This document shows positions 6,246-6,446 of a stretch of 6,446 bases of DNA, piece after piece. A model generated the notes under the pieces. That model was not told the origin of the DNA. It ran no database searches and saw nothing but the letters and a program-made list of their open reading frames with translations. The DNA is from Acidobacteriota bacterium (GTDB taxonomy: Bacteria > Acidobacteriota > Thermoanaerobaculia > Multivoradales > JAHEKO01). The DNA is taken from NCBI GenBank assembly GCA_030610025.1, contig JAUWSP010000164.1, positions 1-6,446 of the forward strand, written 5' to 3'. The position numbers and the translations under genes are program-made. Numbering within the stretch: the first letter of the stretch is position 1; each line of letters starts with the position of its first letter.

Positions 6246-6446
6246 CTACCCAAATATGCCTCTAGAGTATCCCCGGTACTCGAACCAAGCGAGCAGGAAT
6301 CTGCCTTCAGCATCGGCGGCGACAGAGCCCAGAAACTGCTTGTTCTCGTTGTCCTCGACAAGGTCCAAGTCACTGCCGACCGGAACGCCTCCCGCATCGA
6401 AGGTGCGACCGTGAATTGTCGAATCAGAGGTCATGTAGTCGGAGGC
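6246..6446 (-). CDS. Secreted repeat protein, C-terminal fragment (5' end outside the window)
   Basis: The frame is open from the right edge and gives 66 residues to TAG 6248-6246. An ATG at 6434 has no clear ribosome binding site, and the residues before it (ASDY) fit the pattern, so the gene begins outside the window. The visible part is one unit of a roughly 50-residue repeat: IHGRTFDAGGVPVGSDLDL, then SVAADAEGRFLLAWFEY, then RGYSRGIFG. This resembles long secreted bacterial proteins built from blocks of the type W-x-S-x-DG...GIxGRxFDAxGxPVG...VAxDxDGxFVVAW, probably beta-propeller blades or beta strands. That assignment rests on recall of the pattern. Function is unknown; surface or extracellular location is inference. 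Ending at GIFG, in the middle of a repeat boundary, is unusual and suggests a premature stop. Confidence 0.65.
   Translation of the reverse strand, partial: ASDYMTSDSTIHGRTFDAGGVPVGSDLDLVEDNENKQFLGSVAADAEGRFLLAWFEYRGYSRGIFG

Overview
This is a GC-rich bacterial fragment. It carries three envelope or glycosyl-transfer membrane-type genes, two predicted secreted repeat proteins, a SYLF-domain protein, a small FmdB-type zinc-ribbon protein and a selenocysteine tRNA (selC). The tRNA has the bacterial 8+5 acceptor/T-arm geometry and an encoded CCA, so the host is a bacterium that probably uses selenocysteine. The IFSGDFEAG segment after the signal peptide of the beta-helix protein, and the large GT-C enzymes, fit lineages such as Acidobacteriota or Gammaproteobacteria. 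The sequence alone does not settle the phylum.

Layout. (1) 1-939, plus: C-terminal part of a polytopic GT-C-like membrane protein, cut by the left edge. (2) 943-2669, minus: a family 2 glycosyltransferase followed by a secreted SYLF protein. The SYLF gene converges on gene 1 with only 3 bp between stop codons. (3) 2670-3241, plus: a divergent intergenic region with a promoter-like site and a palindrome, then an FmdB-like zinc ribbon, then two hairpins, a selC promoter candidate and tRNA-Sec. (4) 3242-3500: no gene. It holds a second 19-bp exact copy of the 3' end of tRNA-Sec, 164 bp downstream of the first and directly preceded by a 10-bp hairpin. (5) 3501-6446, minus: a secreted right-handed beta-helix protein, a GT39/PMT-like integral membrane glycosyltransferase, and the C-terminal end of a secreted repeat protein that enters from the right edge. 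The last is interrupted by an in-frame TAG, after which a recognisable further repeat continues in the same frame.

The genes do not form one obvious pathway. The glycosyltransferases and GT-C proteins would act at the cytoplasmic membrane on lipid-linked or surface glycans. The SYLF, beta-helix and repeat proteins are predicted to be exported. No selA, selB, selD or selenoprotein gene is visible.

The two observations most worth a second look are the duplicated tRNA-Sec 3' end, which looks like an attachment-site scar at a classic integration locus, and the in-frame TAG in the repeat protein. I did not find a clear new multi-gene system.
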